Positions 28,590-37,613 of a stretch of DNA of 64,000 bases are shown here, piece after piece (position 1 is the first letter of the stretch; every line of letters starts with the position of its first letter). Made by a program: the position numbers and the translations under genes. The notes below the pieces were generated by a model. It was not told where the DNA came from. It saw only the letters and a program-made list of their open reading frames with translations, and did not search any database. This DNA comes from Alloyangia mangrovi. Its GTDB lineage: Bacteria; Pseudomonadota; Alphaproteobacteria; Rhodobacterales; Rhodobacteraceae. Location: positions 20,197 through 84,196 of the forward strand of contig NZ_NTHN02000021.1 of assembly GCF_002300555.2 (NCBI RefSeq), read 5' to 3'.

Positions 28590-29771
28590 ATGTCCCGACA
28601 GAACTATATCTTCACCTCGGAATCCGTCTCCGAGGGGCACCCCGACAAGGTGTGCGACCGCATTTCCGACGCCGTGCTCGACGCGCTGCTGGCCGAGGAC
28701 CCCCTGGCCCGCGTCGCCTGCGAGACCTTCGCCACCACCAACCGTGTGGTGATCGGCGGCGAGATCGGGCTGACCGACCAGGACAAGCTGCATGAGTACA
28801 TGGAGCGCATCCCCGATATCGCCCGCGCCTGCATCAAGGATATCGGCTACGAGCAGGACAAGTTCCACCACGCCACCTGCGAGGTGACCAACCTGCTGCA
28901 CGAGCAGTCGGCGCATATTGCGCAGGGCGTGACCGGGCAGGGCGACCGCGACGAGGGCGCGGGCGACCAGGGCATCATGTTCGGCTATGCCACCAACGAG
29001 ACGCCCGAGCTGATGCCGGCGCCGATCCTCTACTCGCACGCGGTGCTCAAGCGGCTCGCCGAGGCGCGCAAGTCCGGGGCCGAGCCGATGCTGGGGCCGG
29101 ACGCCAAGTCGCAGATCTCGGTGCGCTACGAAGGCGGCAAGCCGGTCGGCGTGACCTCGATCGTGTTGTCCACCCAGCACACCGACGAGGGCCAGAGCTC
29201 GGACGATATCCGCGCCATCATCGAGCCCTATATCCGCAGCACGCTGCCCGAGGGCTGGATCAGCCCCGAGACCGAATGGTGGGTGAACCCCACCGGCAAG
29301 TTCGTCATCGGCGGGCCGGACGGCGACGCGGGCCTCACCGGGCGCAAGATCATCGTCGACACCTACGGCGGCGCGGCCCCGCATGGCGGCGGTGCCTTCT
29401 CGGGCAAGGACCCGAGCAAGGTCGACCGCTCGGCAGCCTATGCAGCGCGCTATCTTGCCAAGAACGTCGTGGCGGCGGGCCTCGCCGAGCGCTGCACCGT
29501 GCAGCTCTCCTACGCCATCGGCGTTGCCAAGCCGCTGTCGATCTACGTCGACACCCATGGCACCGGCGATCTGGCGGCCGAGGCGATCGAACGTGCGATC
29601 CCCAAGGTCATGGACCTGACCCCGCGCGGCATCCGCACCCACCTGGCGCTGAACAAGCCGATCTACCAGCGCACCGCGGCCTATGGCCACTTCGGCCGGG
29701 CGCCCGAGGCGGATGGCGGCTTCTCCTGGGAGCGCACCGATCTCGCCGAGGCGCTGAAGCGCGAGATCTGA
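28590..29771 (+). CDS. metK: S-adenosylmethionine synthase
   Basis: A 393-residue enzyme that makes SAM from methionine and ATP. The family motifs are [16 protein letters not shown] near the start, the [12 protein letters not shown] hexapeptide region and [19 protein letters not shown]. The N-terminal [12 protein letters not shown] is the canonical opening. Translation is controlled by the SAM/SAH riboswitch that hides its ribosome binding site. A perfect 24-bp palindrome and a terminator follow. Confidence 0.98.
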   Translation: MSRQNYIFTSESVSEGHPDKVCDRISDAVLDALLAEDPLARVACETFATTNRVVIGGEIGLTDQDKLHEYMERIPDIARACIKDIGYEQDKFHHATCEVTNLLHEQSAHIAQGVTGQGDRDEGAGDQGIMFGYATNETPELMPAPILYSHAVLKRLAEARKSGAEPMLGPDAKSQISVRYEGGKPVGVTSIVLSTQHTDEGQSSDDIRAIIEPYIRSTLPEGWISPETEWWVNPTGKFVIGGPDGDAGLTGRKIIVDTYGGAAPHGGGAFSGKDPSKVDRSAAYAARYLAKNVVAAGLAERCTVQLSYAIGVAKPLSIYVDTHGTGDLAAEAIERAIPKVMDLTPRGIRTHLALNKPIYQRTAAYGHFGRAPEADGGFSWERTDLAEALKREI

Positions 29772-29777
29772 GGTCGG

Positions 29778-29801
29778 GCAAATCTCTTCGAAGAGATTTG
29801 C
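29778..29801. repeat. Perfect 24-bp palindrome after metK
   Basis: GCAAATCTCTT at 29778-29788 and AAGAGATTTGC at 29791-29801 are exact complements with CG between them, starting six bases after the metK stop. There is no T tract. It could be an RNA hairpin capped by UUCG or a protein site; the true terminator follows 35 bases later. Confidence 0.7.
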
Positions 29802-29835
29802 AGGTTCGACCGGAACGAATTTGGCCGAGCCAGCG

Positions 29836-29873
29836 GCGGGCCGGGGGGAAACCTCCGGCCCGCTTTGTTTTTC
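29836..29873 (+). terminator. Terminator after metK
   Basis: The arms GCGGGCCGG and CCGGCCCGC enclose a G/A-rich loop and are followed by TTTGTTTTT. Confidence 0.85.
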
Positions 29874-29920
29874 CCTGATGACATATGGTCAATCCTCATT
29901 CCTCATGCCATGGCACTGCC

Positions 29921-30823
29921 ATGGATTTGTGGATTGCCGTCACCCTTTGCGCCGCCTTCTTCCAGACCTTGCGCTTCATGCTGCACAAGGTGCTGAGCAC
30001 GGGTGGCCTGACCGCAACCTCCTCGACTTTCGCCCGCTTTGCCTATGCGGCGCCCGCCGCCGTGCTGGTGGTGGCGAGCTACCTCATCGCCACGGGGCAG
30101 GGCTGGCCGGAGCTGAACCTCGCTTTCTGGGCCTATGCGCTCTTCGGCGCGCTGGGGCAGATCCTCGCCACGGTCTTCGTCGTGGCGCTGTTCCGGCAGC
30201 GCAACTTCGCCGTCGGCATCACGTTCAAGAAGACCGAGGTCATCCAGACCGCGCTCGTCGGTCTTGCGGTGCTGGGCGAGAACATCTCGGCGCCGGGCTG
30301 GGGGGCGATCCTCATCGGCCTTGTCGGGGTGCTGCTGCTTTCCGAGACGCCCGGTCTCTCGGGCAACTGGCTGCGCCGCATGGGCAGCCGGGCGGTGGCG
30401 CTCGGCATCGCCTCGGGGTTCTTCTTCGCCATCTCCGGCGTCGGGTACCGCGGCGCCTCGCTCGAGATTGCCTCGGATGCGCCCTTCCTGCGCGCCGGGG
30501 TGACGCTGGTCTGCGTGGTGCTCTCGCAGGCACTCGGCATGGCGCTCTGGCTGCGCCTTTTCGAGCCCGGCCAGATCACTGCCGTCTGGGGCGCCCGCCG
30601 CACCGCGATCTGGCTCGGCCTCACCTCGATGGCCGGGAGCCTGTCGTGGTTCACCGCCTTCACCCTGCAGACCGCCGCTTATGTGCAGGCGCTGGGGCAG
30701 GTCGAGTTGATCTTCTCGCTCATGGCCTCGGTGCTGGTGTTCAAGGAGAGCATCACTCGCCGCGAGCTGGCGGGCATCGGCTTTCTGTGCCTGTCGGTGC
30801 TGATCCTCGTGCTGGTGCTCTGA
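29921..30823 (+). CDS. DMT-superfamily (EamA-type) membrane transporter
   Basis: A 300-residue protein with about ten hydrophobic helices arranged as two repeats of five, as in EamA/DMT permeases. The opening MDLWIAVTLCAAFFQTLRF is the first helix. The second repeat starts near LGIASGFFFAISGVGYRGAS. The start at 29921 was chosen because the ATG at 29885 adds a polar stretch that is unlikely in a first helix; neither has a good ribosome binding site. The substrate is unknown; the family exports amino acids and other small metabolites. Confidence 0.8.
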   Translation: MDLWIAVTLCAAFFQTLRFMLHKVLSTGGLTATSSTFARFAYAAPAAVLVVASYLIATGQGWPELNLAFWAYALFGALGQILATVFVVALFRQRNFAVGITFKKTEVIQTALVGLAVLGENISAPGWGAILIGLVGVLLLSETPGLSGNWLRRMGSRAVALGIASGFFFAISGVGYRGASLEIASDAPFLRAGVTLVCVVLSQALGMALWLRLFEPGQITAVWGARRTAIWLGLTSMAGSLSWFTAFTLQTAAYVQALGQVELIFSLMASVLVFKESITRRELAGIGFLCLSVLILVLVL

Positions 30824-30901
30824 GCCGCGGGTTGCGCGGGATGCGGGTTGCGCCCGGCGGGGGAGGCTGACATTTTCCGCGCCAGAAAAGGAGCCCGCCT
30901 C

Positions 30902-31690
30902 ATGTCCTTCACCCTTGCCACCTGGAACATCAACTCGGTCCGCCTGCGCGAGCCCATCGTCCTCAAGCTGCTCGCCGAAGAGGGGCCTGACGTGCTCTGC
31001 CTGCAGGAGACCAAGAGCCCGGTCGACAAGATCCCGCTCGAGCAGTTCGCCGCGCTTGGCTACACCCATGTCGTGGCGCGCGGGCAGAAGGGCTACAACG
31101 GCGTCGCCATCCTGTCGAAACTGCCGCTTCTCGACGCCGGCGACCAGGATTTCGCGGCGCTCGGCCATGCCCGCCACGTCGCGGCCAAGCTGGAGAACGG
31201 CGTCACTATCCACAACTTCTATGTGCCCGCGGGCGGTGACGAGCCGGACCGCGAGATCAACGAGAAGTTCGGGCAGAAGCTCGATTTCCTCACCGAGATG
31301 CGCGACTGGTTCCACGCCAACAAGCCCGAGAAGTCGATCCTCGTCGGCGATCTCAACATCGCCCCGCGCGAGGATGACGTCTGGAGCCACAAGAAGCTGC
31401 TGAAGATTGTCTCGCACACGCCGATCGAGGTCGAGCACCTCGCGCAGACCCAGGATGCCGGCGGCTGGGTCGACATCACCCGCCAGGACATTCCCGAGGG
31501 GCTGCTCTACTCGTGGTGGTCCTACCGCGCGCGGGACTGGGATGCGGCGGACAAGGGCCGGCGGCTCGACCACGTCTGGGCAACGCCGGACATCTCGAAC
31601 GCCGGGCACGGCTCGCGCATCCTGCGGGGCGCGCGCGGCTGGGAGAAGCCCTCGGACCACGTGCCGGTTTTCGCGAGCTTCGACCTCTAA
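30902..31690 (+). CDS. xth: Exodeoxyribonuclease III (AP endonuclease)
   Basis: A 262-residue DNA repair enzyme of the endonuclease/exonuclease/phosphatase fold. The motifs are ATWNINSVRLR at the start, LCLQETK (metal glutamate), VGDLNIAP (catalytic aspartate and asparagine) and EKPSDHVPVFA (catalytic Asp-His). Its length matches E. coli XthA. It cleaves at abasic sites in base excision repair. The ATG at 30902 follows AAAAGGAG. Confidence 0.95.
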   Translation: MSFTLATWNINSVRLREPIVLKLLAEEGPDVLCLQETKSPVDKIPLEQFAALGYTHVVARGQKGYNGVAILSKLPLLDAGDQDFAALGHARHVAAKLENGVTIHNFYVPAGGDEPDREINEKFGQKLDFLTEMRDWFHANKPEKSILVGDLNIAPREDDVWSHKKLLKIVSHTPIEVEHLAQTQDAGGWVDITRQDIPEGLLYSWWSYRARDWDAADKGRRLDHVWATPDISNAGHGSRILRGARGWEKPSDHVPVFASFDL

Positions 31691-31807
31691 GCCACAGCGG
31701 CGCCCGGTCTTGCGACAAGTCCGGGCGCTTGCGGAACAATCCGCGATGCGCTCTGGTTGAGGCGGGACCCGGACATGGTTCCCGGACGCAGCATCGGAGC
31801 GCCACGC

Positions 31808-33226
31808 ATGGGCTCGAATACCACGATCTTTGCCGTCCTTCTGGCGGTCGTCCTGCCAGCTGTGGTGGCCTTTGCCGTCTGGCGCGCGATCTCGACCGCC
31901 CGCACGCCGCAAGGGGCCGCGGCCTGGACCGTCTTTTTGCTTGCCGCGCCGTGGTTCGCACTGCCGGCCTATCTCTTCTTCGGGCAACACAAGCTGAAGG
32001 GCTACCGGGTCACCCGGCGCAGCAGCCGTCTCGTGCGGCGCGAGATGGACGCATTTTGCGCCGACTATCCTCCCGCCGTCGCCGACCAGGCCCGCTACCG
32101 CGCCTTCGAGCGGCTGGCGGCGATGCCCACGGTGGGCGGCAATTCGGCAGATCTCCTGGTTGACGGCAAGGCGACCTTCGACGCGGTCTTCGAGGCGATG
32201 GACCGGGCGGAGCATTACCTTCTGGTGCAGTTCTACACCATCGCCGAGGACGGCGTGGGCAACCAGATGGCCGAGCGGATGATCGCCGCCTCGGCCCGCG
32301 GGGTGGAGGTGCGGCTGATCTTCGACGGGGTGGGCAGCTACGGGCTGCCGGCGCATTACCTCAACGCCCTGCGCGACGCCGGGGTGCAAGTGGTCGATCC
32401 CGCGAATGCGCCGGGCCCGACCTCGCGCTTCCAGATCAACTTCCGCAACCACCGCAAGACGGTGATCATCGACGGGCAGGAGGGCTTCATCGGCGGTCAT
32501 AACGTCAAGGACGACTACCTCGGCAAGAACCCCACCTTCGGCCCCTGGCGTGACACCCACCTGCACTTGCGTGGACCCATGGTGGCGCAACTGCAGCTGG
32601 TCTTCGCCGAGGACTGGCACTGGGCCACCGGCGAGAGCATCGGCGGCGGGCTCAACTGGCGGCCCGACAGTGCCGAGGAGAACCTCTCGGGTCTGGTGCT
32701 GCCCTCTGGACCTGCCGACGACATGGACACCGGGGCGCTCTTCTTCATCTCGGCGCTGGCCGAGGCGCGCGAGCGGGTGTGGATCGCCACGCCCTATTTC
32801 GTGCCCGATCAGGACGTGCTCTCGGCCCTCGTCAGCGCCGCGCTGCGCGGCTGCGACGTCAAGGTGCTGGTGCCCGATGCCATCGATCACTACCTGCCCT
32901 GGCTCGCCGCCCATGCATTCTTCGACGAGGTCCGCGCCGCCGGGGTCGAGGTGCTGCGCTACGAGGGCGGTTTCGTGCACCAGAAGGTGGTATTGGTCGA
33001 CGACGATCTGGCCGCGGTGGGCTCGGCCAACCTCGACAATCGCTCGTTCCGGCTCAATTTCGAGACAATGGCGGTGATTTTCGACCGCGGCTTCGCGTCG
33101 CGGGTGGCGAAGATGCTGGAGGCCGATTTCACCAGCGCCTACAAGATGGACAAGCCGCTGCACGAGCACCCGTTGTGGGTGCGTGCCGCCGCGCCCTTCG
33201 CGCGGTTGATGGCTCCGATCCTGTGA
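31808..33226 (+). CDS. cls: Cardiolipin synthase (phospholipase D family)
   Basis: A 472-residue membrane enzyme that condenses phosphatidylglycerols into cardiolipin. Two N-terminal helices (TTIFAVLLAVVLPAVVAFAV; AAAWTVFLLAAPWFALPAYL) are followed by two HKD motifs: NHRKTVIIDGQEGFIGGHN and HQKVVLVDDDLAAVGSANLD. This is the Cls/YwnE order and size. The ATG at 31808 follows a weak GGAG; an upstream in-frame ATG adds arginine-rich residues and is unlikely. The next gene begins a few bases after the stop. Confidence 0.93.
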   Translation: MGSNTTIFAVLLAVVLPAVVAFAVWRAISTARTPQGAAAWTVFLLAAPWFALPAYLFFGQHKLKGYRVTRRSSRLVRREMDAFCADYPPAVADQARYRAFERLAAMPTVGGNSADLLVDGKATFDAVFEAMDRAEHYLLVQFYTIAEDGVGNQMAERMIAASARGVEVRLIFDGVGSYGLPAHYLNALRDAGVQVVDPANAPGPTSRFQINFRNHRKTVIIDGQEGFIGGHNVKDDYLGKNPTFGPWRDTHLHLRGPMVAQLQLVFAEDWHWATGESIGGGLNWRPDSAEENLSGLVLPSGPADDMDTGALFFISALAEARERVWIATPYFVPDQDVLSALVSAALRGCDVKVLVPDAIDHYLPWLAAHAFFDEVRAAGVEVLRYEGGFVHQKVVLVDDDLAAVGSANLDNRSFRLNFETMAVIFDRGFASRVAKMLEADFTSAYKMDKPLHEHPLWVRAAAPFARLMAPIL

Positions 33227-33240
33227 AGGTGCCCGCCATT

Positions 33241-33969
33241 ATGCCCCTCTCCGCCTCTCCCAAGCCTGCAGTGACCGGCGACGCGAAGCCCGCGCTGAAG
33301 GTTGCCAGCTACAATATCCGCAAGGCCATGGGTATCGACCGCCGCCGCGATCCGGCGCGGATCCTGCAGGTGGTCAACCAGATCGGCGCCGACGTGGTGG
33401 TGTTGCAGGAGGCCGACCTGCGGCTCGGGCCCCGGCCTGCCGCGATCCCGCGTTTCCTGATTGCGCAGGAGACCGACTACGATGTTGTCGACCTGGCCCG
33501 GAACGACGTCAGCCTCGGCTGGCACGGCAACGCGATCTTCGTGCGCAAGGGGCTCGAGGTGACCGAGACCCGGCGCTTCGAGCTCCCGGGGCTGGAGCCG
33601 CGCGGCGCGGTAATGGCGCGGGTCGAGGGAGTGAACGTTGTCGGCGCGCACCTCGGGCTGCTGCGCCGCTACCGGCTCAAGCAGATGTCCGAGATCCGCG
33701 ACCAGCTTGGCGCGCTGCGCGCCGAGGCGGCGATCTTCGGCGATTTCAACGAATGGTCCGACGTGCGCGGCTACGAGCCATGGGAGCGCGATTTCACCCT
33801 CACGCTGCCGGGCCGCAGCTACCACGCCTCGCGGCCCTTCGTGGCGCTCGATGGCATCGCCTACGGCTCCGCGCTGGCGCTCGACGACGCCGGGGTCGAG
33901 GAGGGCGGCGCGGCACGGCGCGCCTCGGATCACCTGCCGATCTGGGCGCAGCTCTCGCGCCGCGGCTGA
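33241..33969 (+). CDS. Endonuclease/exonuclease/phosphatase family protein
   Basis: A 242-residue soluble protein with the EEP fold: VASYNIRKAMGIDRRRDP, VVLQEADLR (metal glutamate), VVGAHLGLL, IFGDFNEWS and the terminal ASDHLPIWAQL (Asp-His). The ATG at 33241 has GAAGG nine bases upstream; a GTG at 33223 overlaps the cls stop and is the alternative. The position after cls recalls the E. coli clsB-ybhP pairing, where ybhP is also an EEP protein. A role in lipid or nucleic acid phosphodiester cleavage is inference. Confidence 0.85.
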   Translation: MPLSASPKPAVTGDAKPALKVASYNIRKAMGIDRRRDPARILQVVNQIGADVVVLQEADLRLGPRPAAIPRFLIAQETDYDVVDLARNDVSLGWHGNAIFVRKGLEVTETRRFELPGLEPRGAVMARVEGVNVVGAHLGLLRRYRLKQMSEIRDQLGALRAEAAIFGDFNEWSDVRGYEPWERDFTLTLPGRSYHASRPFVALDGIAYGSALALDDAGVEEGGAARRASDHLPIWAQLSRRG

Positions 33970-34062
33970 TCCCGTGACGGCCCGCGTCGGGGGGCGGTCT
34001 TGCATCACGCCATGTCCTGCGCCATGTAACACTCCAAGCTAACCGCCGCAGCGGAGGATCAC

Positions 34063-34974
34063 ATGCTGGAACTGGGCAAGACCGAGGCCCCCAAGGGCGA
34101 TCTCATCAAGGACGTCAGCGAAGCCGACTTCATGGCCGAGGTGGTCGACGCCTCGCAGGAGGTGCCGGTCATCGTCGATTTCTGGGCGCCTTGGTGCGGC
34201 CCCTGCAAGCAACTCGGCCCGGCCCTCGAGGCCGCGGTGACCGAGGCGCGCGGCGCGGTGAAGATGGCCAAGGTCAACGTCGACGAGGCGCAGATGATCG
34301 CCGGTCAGCTGCGCATCCAATCGATCCCGACGGTCTATGCCTTCTACAAGGGCCAGCCGATCGACGGCTTCCAGGGCGCGCTTCCGGCCTCGGAGCTGAA
34401 GGCCTTCATCGACCGCGTCGTGCAGGCTTCGGGCGGCGACGCCTCGGGCGGGCTAGACGAGGCCGTGGCCACGGCCGAGGAGATGCTCGAGCAGGGCGCG
34501 GCCGCCGATGCGGCGCAGGTCTTCGCGGCGGTGCTCGAAGAGGATCCGAAGAACGCCAAGGCCTTTGCGGGCATGGTGTCGTGCTACCTCGCGCTCGGCG
34601 AGATCGAGCAGGCCGAAGCGGTGCTCAACGGCGTCCCGGCAGATATCTCCAGGGCGCCCGAGCTGGAAGCGGCCCACGCCAAGATCGAGCTCGCCAAGCA
34701 GGCAAGCAACGCCGGCCCCGTCGCCGAGCTGACCGCCAAGGTCGAGGCCGACCCGTCGGACCTGCAGGCGCGCTTCGATCTTGCGCAGGCGCTCTACGCC
34801 AATGGCCAGACCGAAGAGGCGGTTAACCAGCTTCTTGACCTCTTCCGCCGCGACCGCGAGTGGAACCAGGGGGCGGCAAAGACCCAGCTCTTCACCATCT
34901 TCGAGGCGCTCAAGCCAAACGACCCGGTGGTGCTCAATGGCCGCCGCAAACTCAGCTCGATGATATTTGCCTGA
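34063..34974 (+). CDS. cnoX: Thioredoxin-TPR co-chaperone (CnoX/YbbN family)
   Basis: A 303-residue cytoplasmic protein. Residues about 18-125 are a thioredoxin domain with an intact WCGPC active site, and residues 135-303 form tetratricopeptide-like helical repeats (FAAVLEEDPKNAKAFAGM; LAQALYANGQTEEAVNQLL). CnoX proteins hold unfolding proteins during oxidative stress and pass them to GroEL. E. coli CnoX lacks the catalytic cysteines, whereas this one keeps both, as in Caulobacter. It precedes the LON-domain gene by 27 bases, suggesting a proteostasis operon. Confidence 0.92.
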   Translation: MLELGKTEAPKGDLIKDVSEADFMAEVVDASQEVPVIVDFWAPWCGPCKQLGPALEAAVTEARGAVKMAKVNVDEAQMIAGQLRIQSIPTVYAFYKGQPIDGFQGALPASELKAFIDRVVQASGGDASGGLDEAVATAEEMLEQGAAADAAQVFAAVLEEDPKNAKAFAGMVSCYLALGEIEQAEAVLNGVPADISRAPELEAAHAKIELAKQASNAGPVAELTAKVEADPSDLQARFDLAQALYANGQTEEAVNQLLDLFRRDREWNQGAAKTQLFTIFEALKPNDPVVLNGRRKLSSMIFA

Positions 34975-35001
34975 ACGCCGATGCGCCCTAGCTCGCAGGT
35001 C

Positions 35002-35646
35002 ATGGTGAGACGAACCGATCTTCCGGGAATGATCCCGGTCTTTCCGCTGCCCGGAGCCCTGCTGCTGCCGCGTTCGCGGCTACCGTTGCACATCTTCGAG
35101 CCGCGCTACCTGGCGATGCTCGACGATGCGCTGAAGACCGACGCACGGCTCATCGGCATGGTGCAGCCGGCGGCCAACGGCTCGGACGAGCGGCCTTCGC
35201 TGCAACGCATCGGCTGCGCCGGGCGGATCACCCAGTTCTCGGAGACCGAGGACGGGCGCTACATGATCACGCTCTCGGGCCTGTCGCGCTTCCGGGTGAT
35301 GGAGGAAGTCGACGGCTTCACCCCCTACCGCCGCTGCAAGGTCAGCTGGGCGGGGTTCGAGCAGGACCTCGATCCGCATGCCGACAGCGACGACAGCTTT
35401 GACCGCGGGGCCTTCCTGAAGCTCCTCGACCGCTATTTCGACGCGCGCGGGCTCTCGGCCGACTGGGACACGCTGAAGGATGCCGAGGACGAGCTTCTGA
35501 TCAACTCTCTGTCGATGCTGCTGGATTTCGCGCCCGAGGAAAAGCAGGCGCTGCTGGAGGCGCCGCGTCTGGGCTCGCGCCGCGAGACGCTGGTGACGCT
35601 GATAGAATTCGCCCTGCGCGGTGGAGAAGAGGACCTGATTCAATGA
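35002..35646 (+). CDS. LON-substrate-binding-domain protein
   Basis: A 214-residue protein consisting only of the N-terminal domain of Lon protease. The signature [20 protein letters not shown] then [10 protein letters not shown] is clear, and there is no AAA or protease part. Start alternatives are 34981 and 35002; the later one gives the usual family N-terminus. It lies in the run cnoX-lonN-trm112 and overlaps the next start by four bases (ATGA). A role as adaptor in protein quality control is plausible but unproven. Confidence 0.9.
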   Translation: MVRRTDLPGMIPVFPLPGALLLPRSRLPLHIFEPRYLAMLDDALKTDARLIGMVQPAANGSDERPSLQRIGCAGRITQFSETEDGRYMITLSGLSRFRVMEEVDGFTPYRRCKVSWAGFEQDLDPHADSDDSFDRGAFLKLLDRYFDARGLSADWDTLKDAEDELLINSLSMLLDFAPEEKQALLEAPRLGSRRETLVTLIEFALRGGEEDLIQ

Positions 35647-35831
35647 GCGAAGAGACATTCACCTTCGACCGCCGCATGCTCGAGGCGCTGGTCTGTCCGG
35701 TGACCCATGAGGTGCTGGACTACGACGCCGAGCATCAGGAGCTGGTCAGCAAGGGCGCGGGGCTGGCCTTCCCGATCCGAGATGGAATTCCAGTAATGCT
35801 GATCGACGAGGCGCGGCGGCTCGACGTCTGA
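35643..35831 (+). CDS. Trm112/YcaR-family small protein
   Basis: A 62-residue protein of the UPF0434/Trm112 family. The [16 protein letters not shown] opening and [17 protein letters not shown] ending are the family hallmarks. The family is a small scaffold for methyltransferases in eukaryotes and archaea; the bacterial role is unclear. It overlaps the LON-domain gene by ATGA, so the two are translationally coupled. Only one of the typical zinc cysteines is present. Confidence 0.92.
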   Translation: MSEETFTFDRRMLEALVCPVTHEVLDYDAEHQELVSKGAGLAFPIRDGIPVMLIDEARRLDV

Positions 35832-35841
35832 GCGCAGAAGG

Positions 35842-35891
35842 GCGAGGGGCCAGCCCCTCGCGCTCCCCGGGATATTTCCGCCTAGAAGAAA
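35842..35891 (+). repeat. Intergenic hairpin repeat, copy 3 of 6
   Basis: A perfect 9-bp hairpin (GCGAGGGGC, CA, GCCCCTCGC) is followed by the core TCCCCGGGATATTT, then CCTAGAAGAA. It lies between convergent genes (trm112-like and the dehydratase) and may double as their terminator. Confidence 0.8.
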
Positions 35892-35928
35892 GGGGCGCGG
35901 TCCGATGCGGGCCGCGCCTCTTGCTGTC

Positions 35929-36900
35929 TCAGATGTCGAGGGCGAGCGCGCGGGCGAGGATCGCCGCATCGACGTTGCCGCCGGAGACGGTGCAGATCAC
36001 CGCGTCTCCCTCGATCTCGCCGCCGTGGAAGAGCGCCGCGGCAAGCGCCACGGCGCCGCCGGGTTCGGCGATGATCTTGAGATGACGCGCGGCGAGTTGC
36101 ATGGCCTTCAGCGCCTCCTCCTCGGTGACGCTCAGTCCCGGCCCGCAGAGCCGCTGCATGATCGGGAAGGTGAGATTGCCCGGCTGCGGAGTGACGATGG
36201 CGTCGCAGATATTGCCGCCCATCGCTTCATTGCGCTGGATCATGCCCGCGGCCAGCGAGCGTTTCACGTCGTCGAACCCTTCGGGCTCGGCGGGGCGCAC
36301 CCGAAGGCCGGGCGCCCTGGCCTCGAGCGCCAGCGCGATGCCCGAGGTCAGCCCGCCGCCGCCGCAGCAGACCAGTACGTCGGCCTCGGTCACGCCTTCC
36401 TCGCCAGCCTGCTCGGCGATTTCGAGCCCGCAAGTGCCCTGGCCGGCAATCACCTCGGGCTCGTCGAAGGGCTTGACCAGCGTCAGGCCACGCTCTGCCG
36501 CCAGCCGGGCGCCGAGCGCGTCGCGGTCTTCTTTCTCTCGGTCGTAGGGCACCACCTCGGCGCCGAGCCCCCTTGTGCCCGCGACCTTCGCGGCGGGGGC
36601 GTCGGCGGGCATGATGATCACCGCGGGCACGCCGAAGCCCTTCGCCGCCGCGGCGATGCCCTGCGCGTGGTTGCCCGAGGAAAAGGCGATGACCCCCTTG
36701 GCCCGCACGTCCGGATCAAGCGCCGAGAGGGCCGACCACGCGCCGCGGAACTTGAAGCTGCCGGTGTGCTGCAGGCATTCGGCCTTCACCAGCACGCGGC
36801 GCCCGGCGATCTCGTCGAGGAAGGGCGAAGAGAGCAGCGGCGTGCGGCGGGCGTGGCCTTGCAGCCGCCCGGCGGCGGCCTCGATGCGGGTGATGTCCAT
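35929..36900 (-). CDS. Threonine/serine dehydratase (PLP, fold type II)
   Basis: A 323-residue PLP enzyme. The lysine is in GSFKFRGA, the substrate loop is SSGNHAQGIAAAAK, and the phosphate loop is CCGGGGLTSG. It lacks the C-terminal regulatory ACT domain of biosynthetic IlvA, so a catabolic threonine dehydratase, or a relative such as serine racemase or hydroxyaspartate dehydratase, is equally possible. The ATG at 36900 gives the MDITRIEAAAGRL opening typical of the group; upstream in-frame residues are not family-like. Confidence 0.88.
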   Translation of the reverse strand: MDITRIEAAAGRLQGHARRTPLLSSPFLDEIAGRRVLVKAECLQHTGSFKFRGAWSALSALDPDVRAKGVIAFSSGNHAQGIAAAAKGFGVPAVIIMPADAPAAKVAGTRGLGAEVVPYDREKEDRDALGARLAAERGLTLVKPFDEPEVIAGQGTCGLEIAEQAGEEGVTEADVLVCCGGGGLTSGIALALEARAPGLRVRPAEPEGFDDVKRSLAAGMIQRNEAMGGNICDAIVTPQPGNLTFPIMQRLCGPGLSVTEEEALKAMQLAARHLKIIAEPGGAVALAAALFHGGEIEGDAVICTVSGGNVDAAILARALALDI

Positions 36901-37001
36901 GGGGTATCCTTGGGCTGTAGGTGTCGGGGCGACCCTGTGTCGGGCCGAAGGGCAAGTCAACGGGCTTGCCAGTCCGCGGCGCGGGCAGCGAGACTGCGGG
37001 C

Positions 37002-37523
37002 ATGATCGAGAGGCGGCACGAGGAGGGAGGCCTGCGCTCGCGGGCGCTCTACTCGCCCTGCGGGCGCTATCGCTACGGGCTGGAACGGCTCTGGCGCGAG
37101 GCGCCGGGACCCCTGCTGCTATGGGTCATGCTCAACCCCGCCCGGGCCGACGAGCGGCGCAATGATCCCACCATCGAGCGCTGTCAGCGGCGGGCGCTGG
37201 CGATGGGCTTCGGCGGCATGCGCATCGCCAACATTTTCGCCTTTCGCGCGCCGACGCCCGTCGGGCTCCGCCGGGCCGCGGACCCGGTGGGGCCGGAGAA
37301 CGACGCGCTGCTGCTGCGCTGGCACGCCGAGGCAGGGATGACGCTGGCCGGCTGGGGAGTGCATGGCGCGCACTGGGGGCGCGGGGCGGAGATCGCGGCG
37401 CGACTGACCGGCGAGGTGCATGTGCTGGGGCTGACCCGGGACGGGCACCCGCGGCATCCGCTTTACGTTGCCTATAGCCAGAAGCCGCGGCTGTGGCAGC
37501 GGGGAGAGCCGGGGCCGGGCTGA
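37002..37523 (+). CDS. DUF1643 family protein
   Basis: A 173-residue protein with the DUF1643 signatures: FRYGLxR-like YRYGLERLW, LLLWVMLNPARADERRNDPT, GGMRIANIFAFRAP and GWGVHGAHWGRG. The function is unknown. It diverges from the dehydratase gene. Arginine and tryptophan are frequent, which suggests nucleic acid or phosphate binding, but this is speculation. Confidence 0.85.
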   Translation: MIERRHEEGGLRSRALYSPCGRYRYGLERLWREAPGPLLLWVMLNPARADERRNDPTIERCQRRALAMGFGGMRIANIFAFRAPTPVGLRRAADPVGPENDALLLRWHAEAGMTLAGWGVHGAHWGRGAEIAARLTGEVHVLGLTRDGHPRHPLYVAYSQKPRLWQRGEPGPG

Positions 37524-37613
37524 AGCTGGGATTAACCCTCCGGGGCGATTGGCCGTGACGGGAATGTGCCTCCCGGGGCAGTATCCCGGCTTGGTGGATC
37601 GTGGAGGCGCGCC

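Noticed and set aside
29903..33169. A 1088-codon open frame on the minus strand
   Set aside because: It spans the antisense of four unrelated real genes (DMT transporter, xth and cls), which no single protein would do. It has shadow-type composition.
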